Below, piece after piece: positions 1 through 8,625 of a stretch of DNA of 33,912 nt; positions within the stretch are counted from its first letter, which is position 1, and every line of letters starts with the position of its first letter. This DNA comes from Elusimicrobia bacterium LH_S2 (GTDB taxonomy: Bacteria > CG03 > SLGR01 > JAGXOG01): the NCBI GenBank assembly GCA_023660015.1, contig JAGXOG010000009.1, positions 1 through 33,912 of the forward strand. The letters are read 5' to 3'. Under the pieces are notes generated by a model. It was given only the letters and a program-made list of their open reading frames with translations. It was not told the origin of the DNA and ran no database searches. A program made the translations under genes and the position numbers.

Positions 1-475
1 CGGAAAGGAGTCTTGATGCCCTCCTATCTCAGCTAATTTCGGATAGTTACGACGATTTCTCCCGCTTTTCAGGGAAGTCCGTATCGCCAGGATTAATAAA
101 ACCTGAAAATTCCCACAGGAGGGCCTTTGATGCCCAATTACCCTTCTTGCAAATGTCTTTGGTTGTATGCGTTATTTAATTGTCAAAGTTCTCATGTTTA
201 TATCTGTTTTTAAAATCCGTTTCATTTGAATTATTTAACTTCACTTGACTTTTATATTGCTACCTTCTTATATAGTCAGGGAATATGCCGCGTTCTTTAG
301 CAATCAAAAACAAAAGTATTGTTTCATTTGCCTTACGCTGGTTAACTTGTAATAAACAGGGACCTCCCTTTTACTCTTCATTTAAAAAATACTCTTTAAT
401 TTTTTACTGGCTGTTTCCGTAGATACCGCACCTAATGAAATATATCTACCTGTTTTTTATAGCTTTTGTCGGTAA
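1..475. other. gene-free left end with scattered fragments
   Basis: I find no intact gene downstream of the YhaN-like ATPase. On the minus strand a short open stretch ends at the TAA at 47-49 and reads like the tail of a protein (it includes WEFSGFINPGDTDFPEK), but it has no start and I do not recognise it. The stretch holds nested inverted repeats (listed separately) and two copies of TTGATGCCC (13-21 and 127-135). The rest is AT-rich with no long open frame. It could be the edge of a decayed mobile element or a structured non-coding RNA. Confidence 0.4.
18..124. repeat. nested inverted repeats
   Basis: Two perfect 8-bp inverted pairs are nested: GCCCTCCT (18-25) with AGGAGGGC (117-124), and inside them TTTTCAGG (66-73) with CCTGAAAA (102-109). 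A transcript of either strand could fold into a long two-level hairpin. The outer pair is flanked by direct copies of TTGATGCCC. The arrangement is seen directly. That it is a functional RNA or an insertion-sequence end is inference. Confidence 0.4.
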
Positions 476-3400
476 CTATGATTCCAATATTCTATTTAAA
501 AATTGTTCTGCTTCTTTTATTCCCATTTCTGAACTTGAAATAAAGGCATGAAGATTAATTATTATTTCGTCCGTTTCTAAAATCTCATGATCATCAATAT
601 ATCCTTCTGCCATTAAATACTGTTCTAATTCATCCGCATTGTCCGTTCTAAATCGCGCTATTTCACCATTCCTTAATGCTTGTATCAATTGTTTCGGATC
701 CCTATTTAATGCACTCAATTTATCCGAAACTTTATCAATGAAAGCATCTGTAATAGCATCGGATTTTTCTAAAACACCTCTGTCAACTGGGAGAGAACGA
801 CCTTGTTGATATAATTCTTGAAATCGCTTTAAAAGATTAATCTTACTTTGTACTTGTTTAAATTTTTCTTCATCGAAATCCTGAATCCGACCATTATTCC
901 TGTAAAAACTCTCTAATTGTCCCCAAGATTTTATTCCTCTTTTCAAACAGGCATACAATAAATCAACATTTTCAATTAAATACCAAAGTGGAAGTTCACT
1001 GCAATTTTGTATCAGCATGTTAAATGGTTGTCTGCCGATTAACTCACCATATTCCTTATGATTTTCCCCATTTGGCGAAGGAACTTGTTGAGCTAAATTA
1101 ATGGTAGGCAAATCAGGTTTAAAATCCTTGTAATTATAGGATTCATTTGCTCCGCCATTTAATTGGATTATTTTATATTCAAGGTCACTTTGTTCATCCA
1201 AATGAGCCAACCACTTACCAACTTCATCAGTCTGTGCAGTAAAATAAAATACCTGCCGACCCTCCCGACTTATTTCAATTAATGATTCAATAATAGCCTT
1301 CGCCCGTTCATCATCACTATTGGCCAATAGCTCATCGGCCAATAAGGGTAGTTTTATGGATGATTCCTCAGTTTCCACGTATGCCAGTCGAACTGAAAGC
1401 AAAAGTTGAACACGCGTGCCAGTTGATAATTCAGATAAGTTTTGGCCGACGTTCAAGACCGTGTCATAAGCCCTGAAATTCGGTTCTTCTTTTTCCCCCA
1501 AGCGTAACTCATATCTCCCGTTTGTAATGTTGTTAAGAATAACATTCGCACGTTTAAATATTTTGGGGCGGTTTTGATCTCGAGTTTCCTTTTTTAATTG
1601 ATTTATAATTAGGTTTCCGGTAGCAGAAGACAAATTGTTTTCATATAACCGATCAAGACTGTCTAATGCTTCTTCTTTTTCGGCCAGGACATCCTCTAAT
1701 TCGTGTCCCTTTTTCTTGTCCTGAATTCGGGTTTCAATACTTGTAATTTCCTTTTGAATACTTTCTAACCCATCAGCTATATTCTTGTTTTCATTTTCCA
1801 GCTCTTGTGCCTGATCCACACTTAAACTTTGGATTTTTTGTTCATATTCATCATACAAGGAATGTTCTTGTAAAAGACGTTTCTTCTTTGAATAACTTTG
1901 TTCAGCAGAATAATGATCTTTAGACTTTTGTTCGTAGTCAGATAACTGCTTCACCAATTTCCGTACACTTTCTTTGTCATTCTCATCTATATCCAATACC
2001 TGATAAATTTTTGAAAGTTCCTGTGTAGACCCTTGCTTCGACCTCTTATGCTCTTCGATTTTCTCGTTTCTTTCTTTAATTAACCGAGAACATTCCGTAC
2101 GTGTAATTTCCTGCTCTTTCAGTTCATTGAACGTTGCCTTTACTTCAGTTACATCATTAGACTGATCAAAATTTGATTTTACAAACAAGGCATTGACTTT
2201 GTTCATTTCATTTTTGTATTTTTCTTTTGACTTTGCCTTTTTAGCTTTCAATCTTTCCAATTGTATATGGGCATCTTGCCATTTTTTTACCTGTATTAAA
2301 AACCAGTACAAACTACTGAAGTCATTTGAGTTGGTTTCAGGAAAACCAGGTGCGGTTTGTAACTTCTCCACCCATTCTTCACGTGTTTTATTTATCTTAT
2401 CAAGTTGTTTTTGCAGTTTCTCCAGGTTGTCTTTGCAGTTTTTTGATCTTTGCCTGATCCTTTCTGCTTCTTTAGCGTCTCTTAAATTTTCAATCAATTC
2501 TCCAATCCGCTCAGCTACATTTTCCACATTCCATTGAGAAGGCGGTGTAAGGTCGGATTTGATAAAATCATTTTCCCTTAAGTTGAGAGTATTTGAATTC
2601 TTGTTTTTTGTGGAATAAGCGTATAGAAAAAATACAGCAATCAAGACAATCCCCAGAAGCCCGGGCCATCCTGAAAAAAAAGTAACAATGCCTGTCGCAA
2701 CTCCCAGAAGTGAAATTGAAATCACAACCCAGAAAGGTATGCCGGTGGAAGCTGTTTGTTCCTTCAACCAGTCGCCCAGCGTTTTTATTGCCTGAATGAA
2801 TATGTCGGAATTCTGCTCTTCCTTTTCGAAATTTTTTATTTCTTTTTCCAATGATTTAATCTCTGAATGTAAAAATTCCTTTTCGCCCAAAACCTGGTGA
2901 GCTTTCTTGAGCATCTTATCAAGACCGCTTACATCTTCAATATTTAATTCATTCCATTCTGTGGGATCAATTGAATCGTCAAAACCTTGTAAGGCCTCTG
3001 ATTCTTCAGCTTCGAACCCGGCTATCTGTTCATCCTTAGTATCAATATCTCGTTTAAGATCACTTAGTTTATCAAGTCTTTCTTTTAAATCTTCTATAGT
3101 CTTATCACTAACTTCCTTTTCCGGAATGGTTAACTTTTCAAGTTCCTTCTGGCTTTTTTTTATTTCGTCTCGGGCTTGCTCAATGGCACCTTCGGAATCT
3201 TTGATCTGATTTTCCAAGCCCTGAATGTTATCATATTCTTTGCCAAAGAGTTTCTCCATCGAATCCGGAAACTCATTCATCTGATCAGAAAGTCGGGTGT
3301 AATCCAATTTTGCCTCCAAGTAATCAGCAACATTATTATAAAACTCATTTAGCTTAGCTGCATGTTGGGCTTTTTCTTCTTCTTTCTTCAGGTCAGTAAG

Positions 3401-3952
3401 TCTTTCTTCATCCTTTTTTAACTCCTTTTGCTTGTCCCGAATTTCCTTGTACTTTTTTTCCTCTTCCTCAACTTTTTTATGCTCTGAGACGTTCTTGTTT
3501 TTTGGACCGGATGAATATTCCAGGTTTTTTTGAACAGCATCTAAATCGAACCCTCCAATAGATTGTTTTGCTATCTCTTTAGCTAAGTCATTATCATGGC
3601 CCTCAACCAATTTATGTAAGGCTAACAGATAACGATGTTTCCCTTCTACTGCAGGGATCCCGCTAAACTCATCTTCATTTCCGTTTCGTTGAACGGTTAT
3701 GTTTTTAGAGTCAATCTTTATCTCCCATGGTTCTTTATCAAGAATGACTGAACCTTCAACATTTAACCCTTTTGTATTATCACGCCATACAAGTTGCTGA
3801 ATAATACGAGCAATTGAGCTTTTACCGGAGGCATTTGCACCGGCAATAATATTAATGTTGGCTGCTAAATCCTTCAATGAACCAAAGCCTTTGTCGAACC
3901 CAAGCATTTTGTGAATAGAAAGGTGTTTTAATATGTATGGAACTTTTTTCAT
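476..3952 (-). CDS. YhaN/SbcC-like AAA ATPase, membrane-anchored
   Basis: This is an SMC/Rad50-type ATPase of 1158 residues. The N-terminal Walker A is GANASGKSS (about 38-46). Long Lys/Glu-rich coiled coils follow on both sides of a hydrophobic hairpin at about 404-446 that looks like two membrane helices. The ABC-type signature LSTGTRVQLLLSVRLA (about 840) and Walker B LPLLADELLAN (about 869) come near the C-terminal end of the ATPase. The membrane hairpin inside the coil is typical of YhaN (B. subtilis) rather than SbcC. About 250 residues follow the ATPase domain; these are longer than in ordinary YhaN proteins and I do not recognise them. The start overlaps the stop of the upstream phosphoesterase gene by ATGA, so the two are translationally coupled and presumably form a nuclease-ATPase complex acting on DNA ends or structures. 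The cellular role is not known from sequence; repair or defence are both possible. Confidence 0.85.
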   Translation of the reverse strand: MKKVPYILKHLSIHKMLGFDKGFGSLKDLAANINIIAGANASGKSSIARIIQQLVWRDNTKGLNVEGSVILDKEPWEIKIDSKNITVQRNGNEDEFSGIPAVEGKHRYLLALHKLVEGHDNDLAKEIAKQSIGGFDLDAVQKNLEYSSGPKNKNVSEHKKVEEEEKKYKEIRDKQKELKKDEERLTDLKKEEEKAQHAAKLNEFYNNVADYLEAKLDYTRLSDQMNEFPDSMEKLFGKEYDNIQGLENQIKDSEGAIEQARDEIKKSQKELEKLTIPEKEVSDKTIEDLKERLDKLSDLKRDIDTKDEQIAGFEAEESEALQGFDDSIDPTEWNELNIEDVSGLDKMLKKAHQVLGEKEFLHSEIKSLEKEIKNFEKEEQNSDIFIQAIKTLGDWLKEQTASTGIPFWVVISISLLGVATGIVTFFSGWPGLLGIVLIAVFFLYAYSTKNKNSNTLNLRENDFIKSDLTPPSQWNVENVAERIGELIENLRDAKEAERIRQRSKNCKDNLEKLQKQLDKINKTREEWVEKLQTAPGFPETNSNDFSSLYWFLIQVKKWQDAHIQLERLKAKKAKSKEKYKNEMNKVNALFVKSNFDQSNDVTEVKATFNELKEQEITRTECSRLIKERNEKIEEHKRSKQGSTQELSKIYQVLDIDENDKESVRKLVKQLSDYEQKSKDHYSAEQSYSKKKRLLQEHSLYDEYEQKIQSLSVDQAQELENENKNIADGLESIQKEITSIETRIQDKKKGHELEDVLAEKEEALDSLDRLYENNLSSATGNLIINQLKKETRDQNRPKIFKRANVILNNITNGRYELRLGEKEEPNFRAYDTVLNVGQNLSELSTGTRVQLLLSVRLAYVETEESSIKLPLLADELLANSDDERAKAIIESLIEISREGRQVFYFTAQTDEVGKWLAHLDEQSDLEYKIIQLNGGANESYNYKDFKPDLPTINLAQQVPSPNGENHKEYGELIGRQPFNMLIQNCSELPLWYLIENVDLLYACLKRGIKSWGQLESFYRNNGRIQDFDEEKFKQVQSKINLLKRFQELYQQGRSLPVDRGVLEKSDAITDAFIDKVSDKLSALNRDPKQLIQALRNGEIARFRTDNADELEQYLMAEGYIDDHEILETDEIIINLHAFISSSEMGIKEAEQFLNRILES

Positions 3953-5244
3953 TGTGTTTTCTGACCAATTAGTTCTGCCAAAATACGATTACATTCTTTT
4001 AGGATATATTCTTTTGATTCCGGATTTTGTTCAAATTGAAATCTTTCTGTTGTACGAAGAGGTTGATATGTGCTCGCCGTACTAATGGAACCATGGATCG
4101 ACTTCCAGACCTCAAACAAGTTGTCCAAAAAGTCGGTAGTTTCTCCTTTCTGAAGTGCAATGATCGTTCTGGCTAAAACACCAGCAGGAGAGGATCCTTG
4201 AGCCAATTTTTCCAAATTTTCCACTTTCGGTTGAACATCAATCAGAATTTTTCGAACCGAAAGTCGGATTTCTGTTGTATCGATCTCCTGATCATAATCA
4301 TCTACAATTGGATTTACCCATGTTTCCAAATCTCTGATCTTGCTATGCCAGCCTTCAAGTTTTATGTCATAAATTAAAAAAGAAACATTCTCTAAGTCCA
4401 TTATTTTTGACTGTGCATCATCATACAATTTTGAAGTAACAGCGTCTCTGACCCTGGCTTCATCAGATTTATCACTAATGTTAATTGAGAGATTCTCATA
4501 CCTTATCGGTGATACCGGGATTTGCTTTATTTGTATATCCTCTTTGGTATGAATTGTAAATAAAATCGGACCGTGTATACCTTGTTCCTTAGCACTTAAA
4601 GCATGTGGTGAGCCGGGATAGTACACAATTGGCTCAGATTCCTTCATTTGTAGTTTATGAATATGTCCAAGAATCCACGCGTGTACAGGAGGGGTCGAAA
4701 AATTTTTGGAATTTATTGGGGCATATTTGCTATCGGGAACATCAACATCTCCATGAACAAGACCTATTGTGGTGATATTTGAATCAATTTCAGCTATATC
4801 AAATTTCGAAAGGGGATCTTCGCTAACATGTTTACTTGGAAATGACCAACCAACAAATTGTATTTTTTCTCCATTCTTTGAGAATGTTTTCATCTCCCAT
4901 TTCCCGTTAACTCCTAGGAGATGTACATTGTCATATCTTTCTGGGTCTATTAACTGAGGCAGAACATCATAATCGTGATTCCCTGCAACTATATAAATTG
5001 AAATATCTGATTGCTTTAATTTTTCGAAACCATCTTGTAGAGGCCCAATCGCCTCAAAGAAGCGGTTATCCTGATCTACAATATCTCCTGTAAGAACTAA
5101 TACATCAGCTTTTTCCTTCTTAATTGCCAGGTTAACTATTTTTTCCCAGGTGTTTTTTGTTGCACTTTCTTCGTCGTTCAGCGGAACACTGGAGGATTTT
5201 TTCCCAATATGAATATCGCCCGTAGCTAATATTTTTAGTGCCAT
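3949..5244 (-). CDS. YhaO/SbcD-like metallophosphoesterase (nuclease subunit)
   Basis: A calcineurin-type phosphoesterase of 431 residues with the full set of metal-binding motifs: DIH (10-12), GDIVD (53-57), GNHD (88-91), then LVHGD and GHIHK. This is the Mre11/SbcD/YhaO family, whose members cut DNA with Mn ions under control of a Rad50-like ATPase. The C-terminal half after the catalytic domain would be the capping and ATPase-binding part. The gene overlaps the YhaN-like ATPase by 4 bp (ATGA), which supports one complex. The DNA of this pair looks richer in A+T than the genes to the right, which could mean horizontal acquisition; I have not computed it. Assignment to the YhaO branch rests mostly on the YhaN-like partner. 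Confidence 0.88.
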   Translation of the reverse strand: MALKILATGDIHIGKKSSSVPLNDEESATKNTWEKIVNLAIKKEKADVLVLTGDIVDQDNRFFEAIGPLQDGFEKLKQSDISIYIVAGNHDYDVLPQLIDPERYDNVHLLGVNGKWEMKTFSKNGEKIQFVGWSFPSKHVSEDPLSKFDIAEIDSNITTIGLVHGDVDVPDSKYAPINSKNFSTPPVHAWILGHIHKLQMKESEPIVYYPGSPHALSAKEQGIHGPILFTIHTKEDIQIKQIPVSPIRYENLSINISDKSDEARVRDAVTSKLYDDAQSKIMDLENVSFLIYDIKLEGWHSKIRDLETWVNPIVDDYDQEIDTTEIRLSVRKILIDVQPKVENLEKLAQGSSPAGVLARTIIALQKGETTDFLDNLFEVWKSIHGSISTASTYQPLRTTERFQFEQNPESKEYILKECNRILAELIGQKTQ

Positions 5245-5298
5245 ATCTTTAGTTTACTTGTTTTTGATTGCTTGTTAGCAAAATTGCACACTTTTGCA

Positions 5299-5484
5299 TT
5301 AATCAACCCCTCTTTCTATGAGTAGTCTTGCTGTATCTGTATGACCTTCCTTAGAAGCATACATTAAAGAAGTAACCTCATATTCAGCTTTTGCATTAAC
5401 ATCTGCTCCGGATTTAATTGCTTCTTTAACTTTTTTTAGAGATCTTTCTTTAACTGCCTGAAAAAGTTTTTTGTTTTTGTTCAT
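5299..5484 (-). CDS. short ankyrin-repeat protein, probably truncated
   Basis: Only 61 residues: a helix-rich lead (LFQAVKERSLKKVKEAIKSG) and one and a half ankyrin units, including GADVNAK and TSLMYASKEGHTDTARLL. The open frame stops right where the next repeat would begin (RGVD then TAA), as if the distal repeats had been lost. A single repeat is not expected to fold by itself, so this is either a gene remnant or a very small adaptor. No strong ribosome-binding site is visible before the ATG at 5484. It lies between the macro-domain gene and the phosphoesterase gene, same strand. Confidence 0.5.
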   Translation of the reverse strand: MNKNKKLFQAVKERSLKKVKEAIKSGADVNAKAEYEVTSLMYASKEGHTDTARLLIERGVD

Positions 5485-5747
5485 TTTTTTATTTTTTAAA
5501 CTCTTTAAGTATTTTTACAATATCATCGATTTTTGGGTGTGTTAAATTTTTTCTGTAATTTAACCCTTGCAACCTTAGTAATCAATCGCAGAGAGCTTTT
5601 TTTATCGGGAAAAATCCTCACTACTTTTACAATTTTATATCATCGATATTTTCTACAATAATTTTATTTACCCCATTTATGTTGTTATCTGCTAATTAAT
5701 AACCTCTTGTATTTATCCTATCTTTATCGTCTTTTAGGCTCACCTTT
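5485..5747 (-). other. spacer with two short protein-tail remnants
   Basis: No intact gene. Two minus-strand open tails look like ends of lost genes: one ending at 5489-5491 (…HPKIDDIVKILKEFKK) and one ending at 5627-5629 (…NGVNKIIVENIDDIKL). Both contain the peptide IDDI(V/K), encoded in copies of atcgatgata. Neither has an upstream open frame longer than about 30 codons. I read the stretch as decayed coding sequence, at low certainty. Confidence 0.3.
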
Positions 5748-6266
5748 TTATATTTTCCCGGATTTTAAAAGTTTCTGATAAATTTTATGGTTTTCTTCGT
5801 CGTAGCAGACAAATATTACTTTCTCCGGTGTGTCGTTATCCGATAAAAAATCATTTACGGTTTTGACAGCTATATCGGCGGATTTTTCTTTCGGGAACCG
5901 GTAAACCCCCGTAGAGATATTGGGAAAAGCTATCATTTTAATCTGTTTTTTAACAGCAAGTTTAAGAGAATTAAGATATGCTTTTTTAAGCATCTCTTCT
6001 TCATTGTTATTACCACCTCTCCATACAGGGCCCACGGTATGGATAACATACTTTGAGTTTAAATCTCCCCCCGTTGTTATGACCGCTTCACCAACATCGC
6101 ATCCCCCTATTTCTTTACACTCTTTTAATATCTCTTTACCTCCGGCCCTGTGTATAGCCCCGTCAACACCTCCACCACCAAGCAAACTTTTATTAGCGGC
6201 ATTAACTATCGCATCACAGTTTAATTTCGTAATGTTTTCTTTTATTAAATCTATTCTGTTATCCAT
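5748..6266 (-). CDS. macro-domain ADP-ribose hydrolase (YmdB/MacroD type)
   Basis: A single macro domain fills the 172 residues. The ligand-binding signature is clear: [20 protein letters not shown] (17-36), the VIHTVGPVW strand, and [10 protein letters not shown] near 116-125. Asn25 and Asp35 sit at the same numbers as the catalytic pair of E. coli YmdB, and Tyr122 matches the stacking Tyr. Family members remove ADP-ribose from proteins or hydrolyse O-acetyl-ADP-ribose, a product of sirtuin deacetylases. It stands alone with about 100 bp to a possible promoter, and no DarT-like toxin or sirtuin is next to it. The substrate cannot be told from sequence. Confidence 0.9.
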   Translation of the reverse strand: MDNRIDLIKENITKLNCDAIVNAANKSLLGGGGVDGAIHRAGGKEILKECKEIGGCDVGEAVITTGGDLNSKYVIHTVGPVWRGGNNNEEEMLKKAYLNSLKLAVKKQIKMIAFPNISTGVYRFPKEKSADIAVKTVNDFLSDNDTPEKVIFVCYDEENHKIYQKLLKSGKI

Positions 6267-6369
6267 AAAAATAAAAAAATTTGCATTTTACTGCCCTCTT
6301 TGAAAAATCTTATATAGCCATGAACATATTTACTCTAAAACATTTGTGATTTTAAAAACTATATTTAAT

Positions 6370-6398
6370 AAATTAGAACAATTAGAACGAAAAGTCAA
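6370..6398 (-). promoter_or_regulatory. candidate promoter for the macro-domain gene
   Basis: On the minus strand TTGACT (6398-6393) is followed after exactly 17 bp by TAATTT (6375-6370), about 100 bp before the macro-domain start. The spacer holds two TTCTAATT-like repeats. The -10 box is a weak match, so this is a suggestion only. Confidence 0.3.
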
Positions 6399-6472
6399 GG
6401 AATTTAAGTCGACAAAATGTCGGGATCATAACTTCCGGTTGAAGCGAAGCAACGTATTAATATCATTATCCA

Positions 6473-6692
6473 TCAAGAACCTTTTAAACTTGTTATTATA
6501 TCATCCACTATTTCTTCTGTCCTGTCCTTGCTGATACTTCCAGAGTGAAGGTAAGATTAACAAAATCAGGATGCAGGTCTCTAATCCCTGTTATAGTGGA
6601 ATAAACAGAATCTATTTCATCTTACGGTTTAGGCGAAATATTTCATAGGAAAATACAATGTCCTTTTTTCGGTATATCTCTTCTATCTTCAT
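6473..6692 (-). pseudogene. metF: N-terminal remnant of metF (methylenetetrahydrofolate reductase)
   Basis: The minus strand from the ATG at 6692 reads MKIEEIYRKKDIVFSYEIF, the start of MetF. A stop follows after residue 26. Shifting one frame gives DSVYSTITGIRDLHPDFVN, and shifting again gives SGSISKDRTEEIVDDII, both of which match the next parts of the MetF barrel (usual form …DLHPDFISVTYGAGGS.RDRTVEI…). After about 70 codons the homology stops; the remaining three quarters of the gene are absent. The ATG lies inside the stop of the upstream ABC ATPase gene (ATGA), so the intact gene was translationally coupled to the sugar transporter operon. Two frame changes and the 3' loss make function impossible. 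Confidence 0.85.
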
Positions 6693-7750
6693 GGCTTTAT
6701 TAATTTCTTGCTTTCGTAATCGTACAACATTACTTTATCCGGTTCAATTTTCAATTCAACTGCTTCTTTTTCTTCAGGAATAAGATCTCTTTTTTCTTTT
6801 GAAACCCTGAGCCGTATCTGTTTATCATCTTTCTTAAGATAGAGAATTGTATCCGGACCCGATACTTCTTTGATTTCAAGCTGTGCCTGAATTCCATTTC
6901 CGGAATCAATGATTTCAATATCCTCGGGCCTTATTGCGGCAATCACCTTTTTATTACCGATTTTACTATATTTTTTTATTTTAGCATCTGTCCCCATAAT
7001 TTTAAATTTTCCTTCTCTTAGCTCTGTTTCAAAGAGATTGATTTCGGGAAACCCGATAAACTGTGCCACAAACAGATTAGCCGGTGATTCGTATATATCC
7101 TCAGGAACACCGACCTGCTGTATCTCGCCTTTTTTTAACACAAGTATCCTGTCGCCCAGAGTCATTGCCTCAGCCTGATCGTGAGTTACATAAACAGTAG
7201 TTATATTAAGCTCTTTGTGGATTCTGGCAAGCTCAACCCTCAGATGCTGCCTGAGTTTTGCATCAAGATTTGAAAGAGGTTCATCAAGAAGGAATATTTC
7301 AGGTTTTCTTACCAGGGCTCTTCCTACGGCAACTCTCTGCTGCTGTCCGCCGGAGAGTTTAACAGCTTTTTTATCGAGAAATTCAGCCATCTGCAGCAGA
7401 CCTGCAATCTCCTCAATAATCTCAGGTATCCGGTTTTTATCCGTTTTTCTCATTTTAAGCGGAAATTCAAGGTTCTTTCGAACCGTCATATTGGGGTAAA
7501 GAGCATAGTTCTGAAAAACCATTGCCACATTCCTGTCCTGGGTGTCTACTTCATTAAGGCTCATGTTATTGGATATTATATTGCCTCGGTCAAGTGTCTC
7601 AAGACCGGCTATCAGTCTTAATACCGTTGTCTTACCGCATCCTGAAGGACCAAGCAACACAAAGAATTCACCATCATCCACCTTAAAATTTATATCTTTG
7701 CACGCAACTGTCTGTTTAAACTTTTTTGTAAGCTCTTTTACTTCAAGCAT
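6689..7750 (-). CDS. carbohydrate ABC transporter ATPase, MsmK/UgpC/MalK type
   Basis: The nucleotide-binding subunit (353 residues) powers uptake through the two permeases encoded just upstream. All ABC motifs are present: Walker A GPSGCGKTT (34-42), signature LSGGQQQR, Walker B IFLLDEPLSNLD, and the switch VYVTHDQAEAMTL. The last 120 residues form the OB/TOBE regulatory domain typical of the MalK/UgpC/MsmK branch, where one ATPase can serve several sugar importers. An AGGAAAG stretch precedes the ATG. It is the fourth gene of the operon, and its TGA overlaps the ATG of a metF remnant. The sugar is not deducible. Confidence 0.93.
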   Translation of the reverse strand: MLEVKELTKKFKQTVACKDINFKVDDGEFFVLLGPSGCGKTTVLRLIAGLETLDRGNIISNNMSLNEVDTQDRNVAMVFQNYALYPNMTVRKNLEFPLKMRKTDKNRIPEIIEEIAGLLQMAEFLDKKAVKLSGGQQQRVAVGRALVRKPEIFLLDEPLSNLDAKLRQHLRVELARIHKELNITTVYVTHDQAEAMTLGDRILVLKKGEIQQVGVPEDIYESPANLFVAQFIGFPEINLFETELREGKFKIMGTDAKIKKYSKIGNKKVIAAIRPEDIEIIDSGNGIQAQLEIKEVSGPDTILYLKKDDKQIRLRVSKEKRDLIPEEKEAVELKIEPDKVMLYDYESKKLIKP

Positions 7751-7782
7751 TTCTTTATCTTTCCTTTCATATTACAGTTTTA

Positions 7783-8595
7783 TCAGCCCTTTACGCCTCC
7801 AAGAGAAATCCCCTGAATCAGTTTTTTCTGACCGACTATAAAAAGAAGCAACGTAGGGATAGTTATTATAATCACAGCTGCCATAAGCTGGACATAATTA
7901 GTGGAGAACTGTTCCTGAAACACTGACAGGCCCAGTTGAACGTTTCTCATATCAGTGGAATTGGTGAATATGAGCCATTTAAAAAGGTTGTTCCATTCAG
8001 CCACAAACGTAAAGACAAACAATGTGCCTGCCGCAGGCCTGACCTGGGGAAAGACCACCCTCCAAAGGGTAGACCATCTGCCGGCTCCGTCAATAGCAGC
8101 AGCTTCCTCCAGTTCCCAAGGTACTTTTATAAAAAACTGTCTAAAGAGAAATATTCCGAAACCGTTTGCAACCATAGGTATTATGAGCCCCTGGTATGTA
8201 TTTATCCAGCCGAACTTAGAGAGCATCACAAAGAGAGGAACAATGAGAATATGGAATGGGATTATCAGTGTGGATAAGACTATCATGAACACTACTTTTC
8301 TTCCCCTGAAATTAATTCTTGCCAGTGCATAGCCTGCCAGTGCTGATGTCAATATCTGGCCGATAGTGACAGAGACTGCCACTATCATGGAATTTAAAAA
8401 CTGCCAAGCAAAATTAGCAGCCTCCCAGGCATTCACGTAATTTTCAAAGCGGAACTGTTTTATCAAAAAACTGTAGGATGTCAGGACTTCTACCCTGCCT
8501 TTCAATGAAGTAATGATTATCCATATAAAAGGAATTAAAAACAGAAAACTTATAATTACAAGCAGAATATGTATTAAGAGTCGTTTGGTCTTCAT
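7783..8595 (-). CDS. carbohydrate ABC transporter permease, MalG type
   Basis: An integral membrane protein of 270 residues with six predicted helices, the first straight after a short basic N-terminus (MKTKRLLIHILLV). The cytoplasmic coupling loop that docks onto the ATPase is EEAAAIDGAGRWSTLWRVVF, the EAA motif of binding-protein-dependent permeases. The ending IQGISLGGVKG is typical of the MalG/UgpE branch. A GAGG ribosome-binding site lies just before the ATG. It sits between its partner permease and the ATPase with gaps of about 30 bp. Together they form the heterodimeric channel for a sugar or glycerol-phosphate-like solute. Confidence 0.92.
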   Translation of the reverse strand: MKTKRLLIHILLVIISFLFLIPFIWIIITSLKGRVEVLTSYSFLIKQFRFENYVNAWEAANFAWQFLNSMIVAVSVTIGQILTSALAGYALARINFRGRKVVFMIVLSTLIIPFHILIVPLFVMLSKFGWINTYQGLIIPMVANGFGIFLFRQFFIKVPWELEEAAAIDGAGRWSTLWRVVFPQVRPAAGTLFVFTFVAEWNNLFKWLIFTNSTDMRNVQLGLSVFQEQFSTNYVQLMAAVIIITIPTLLLFIVGQKKLIQGISLGGVKG

Positions 8596-8625
8596 TTTAA
8601 AATTCCTCTTTACTGAAATATTGCT

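Noticed and set aside
6346-6534. Plus-strand open frame of 62 codons
   Set aside because: It lies opposite the metF remnant and the candidate promoter and shows no protein-like character.
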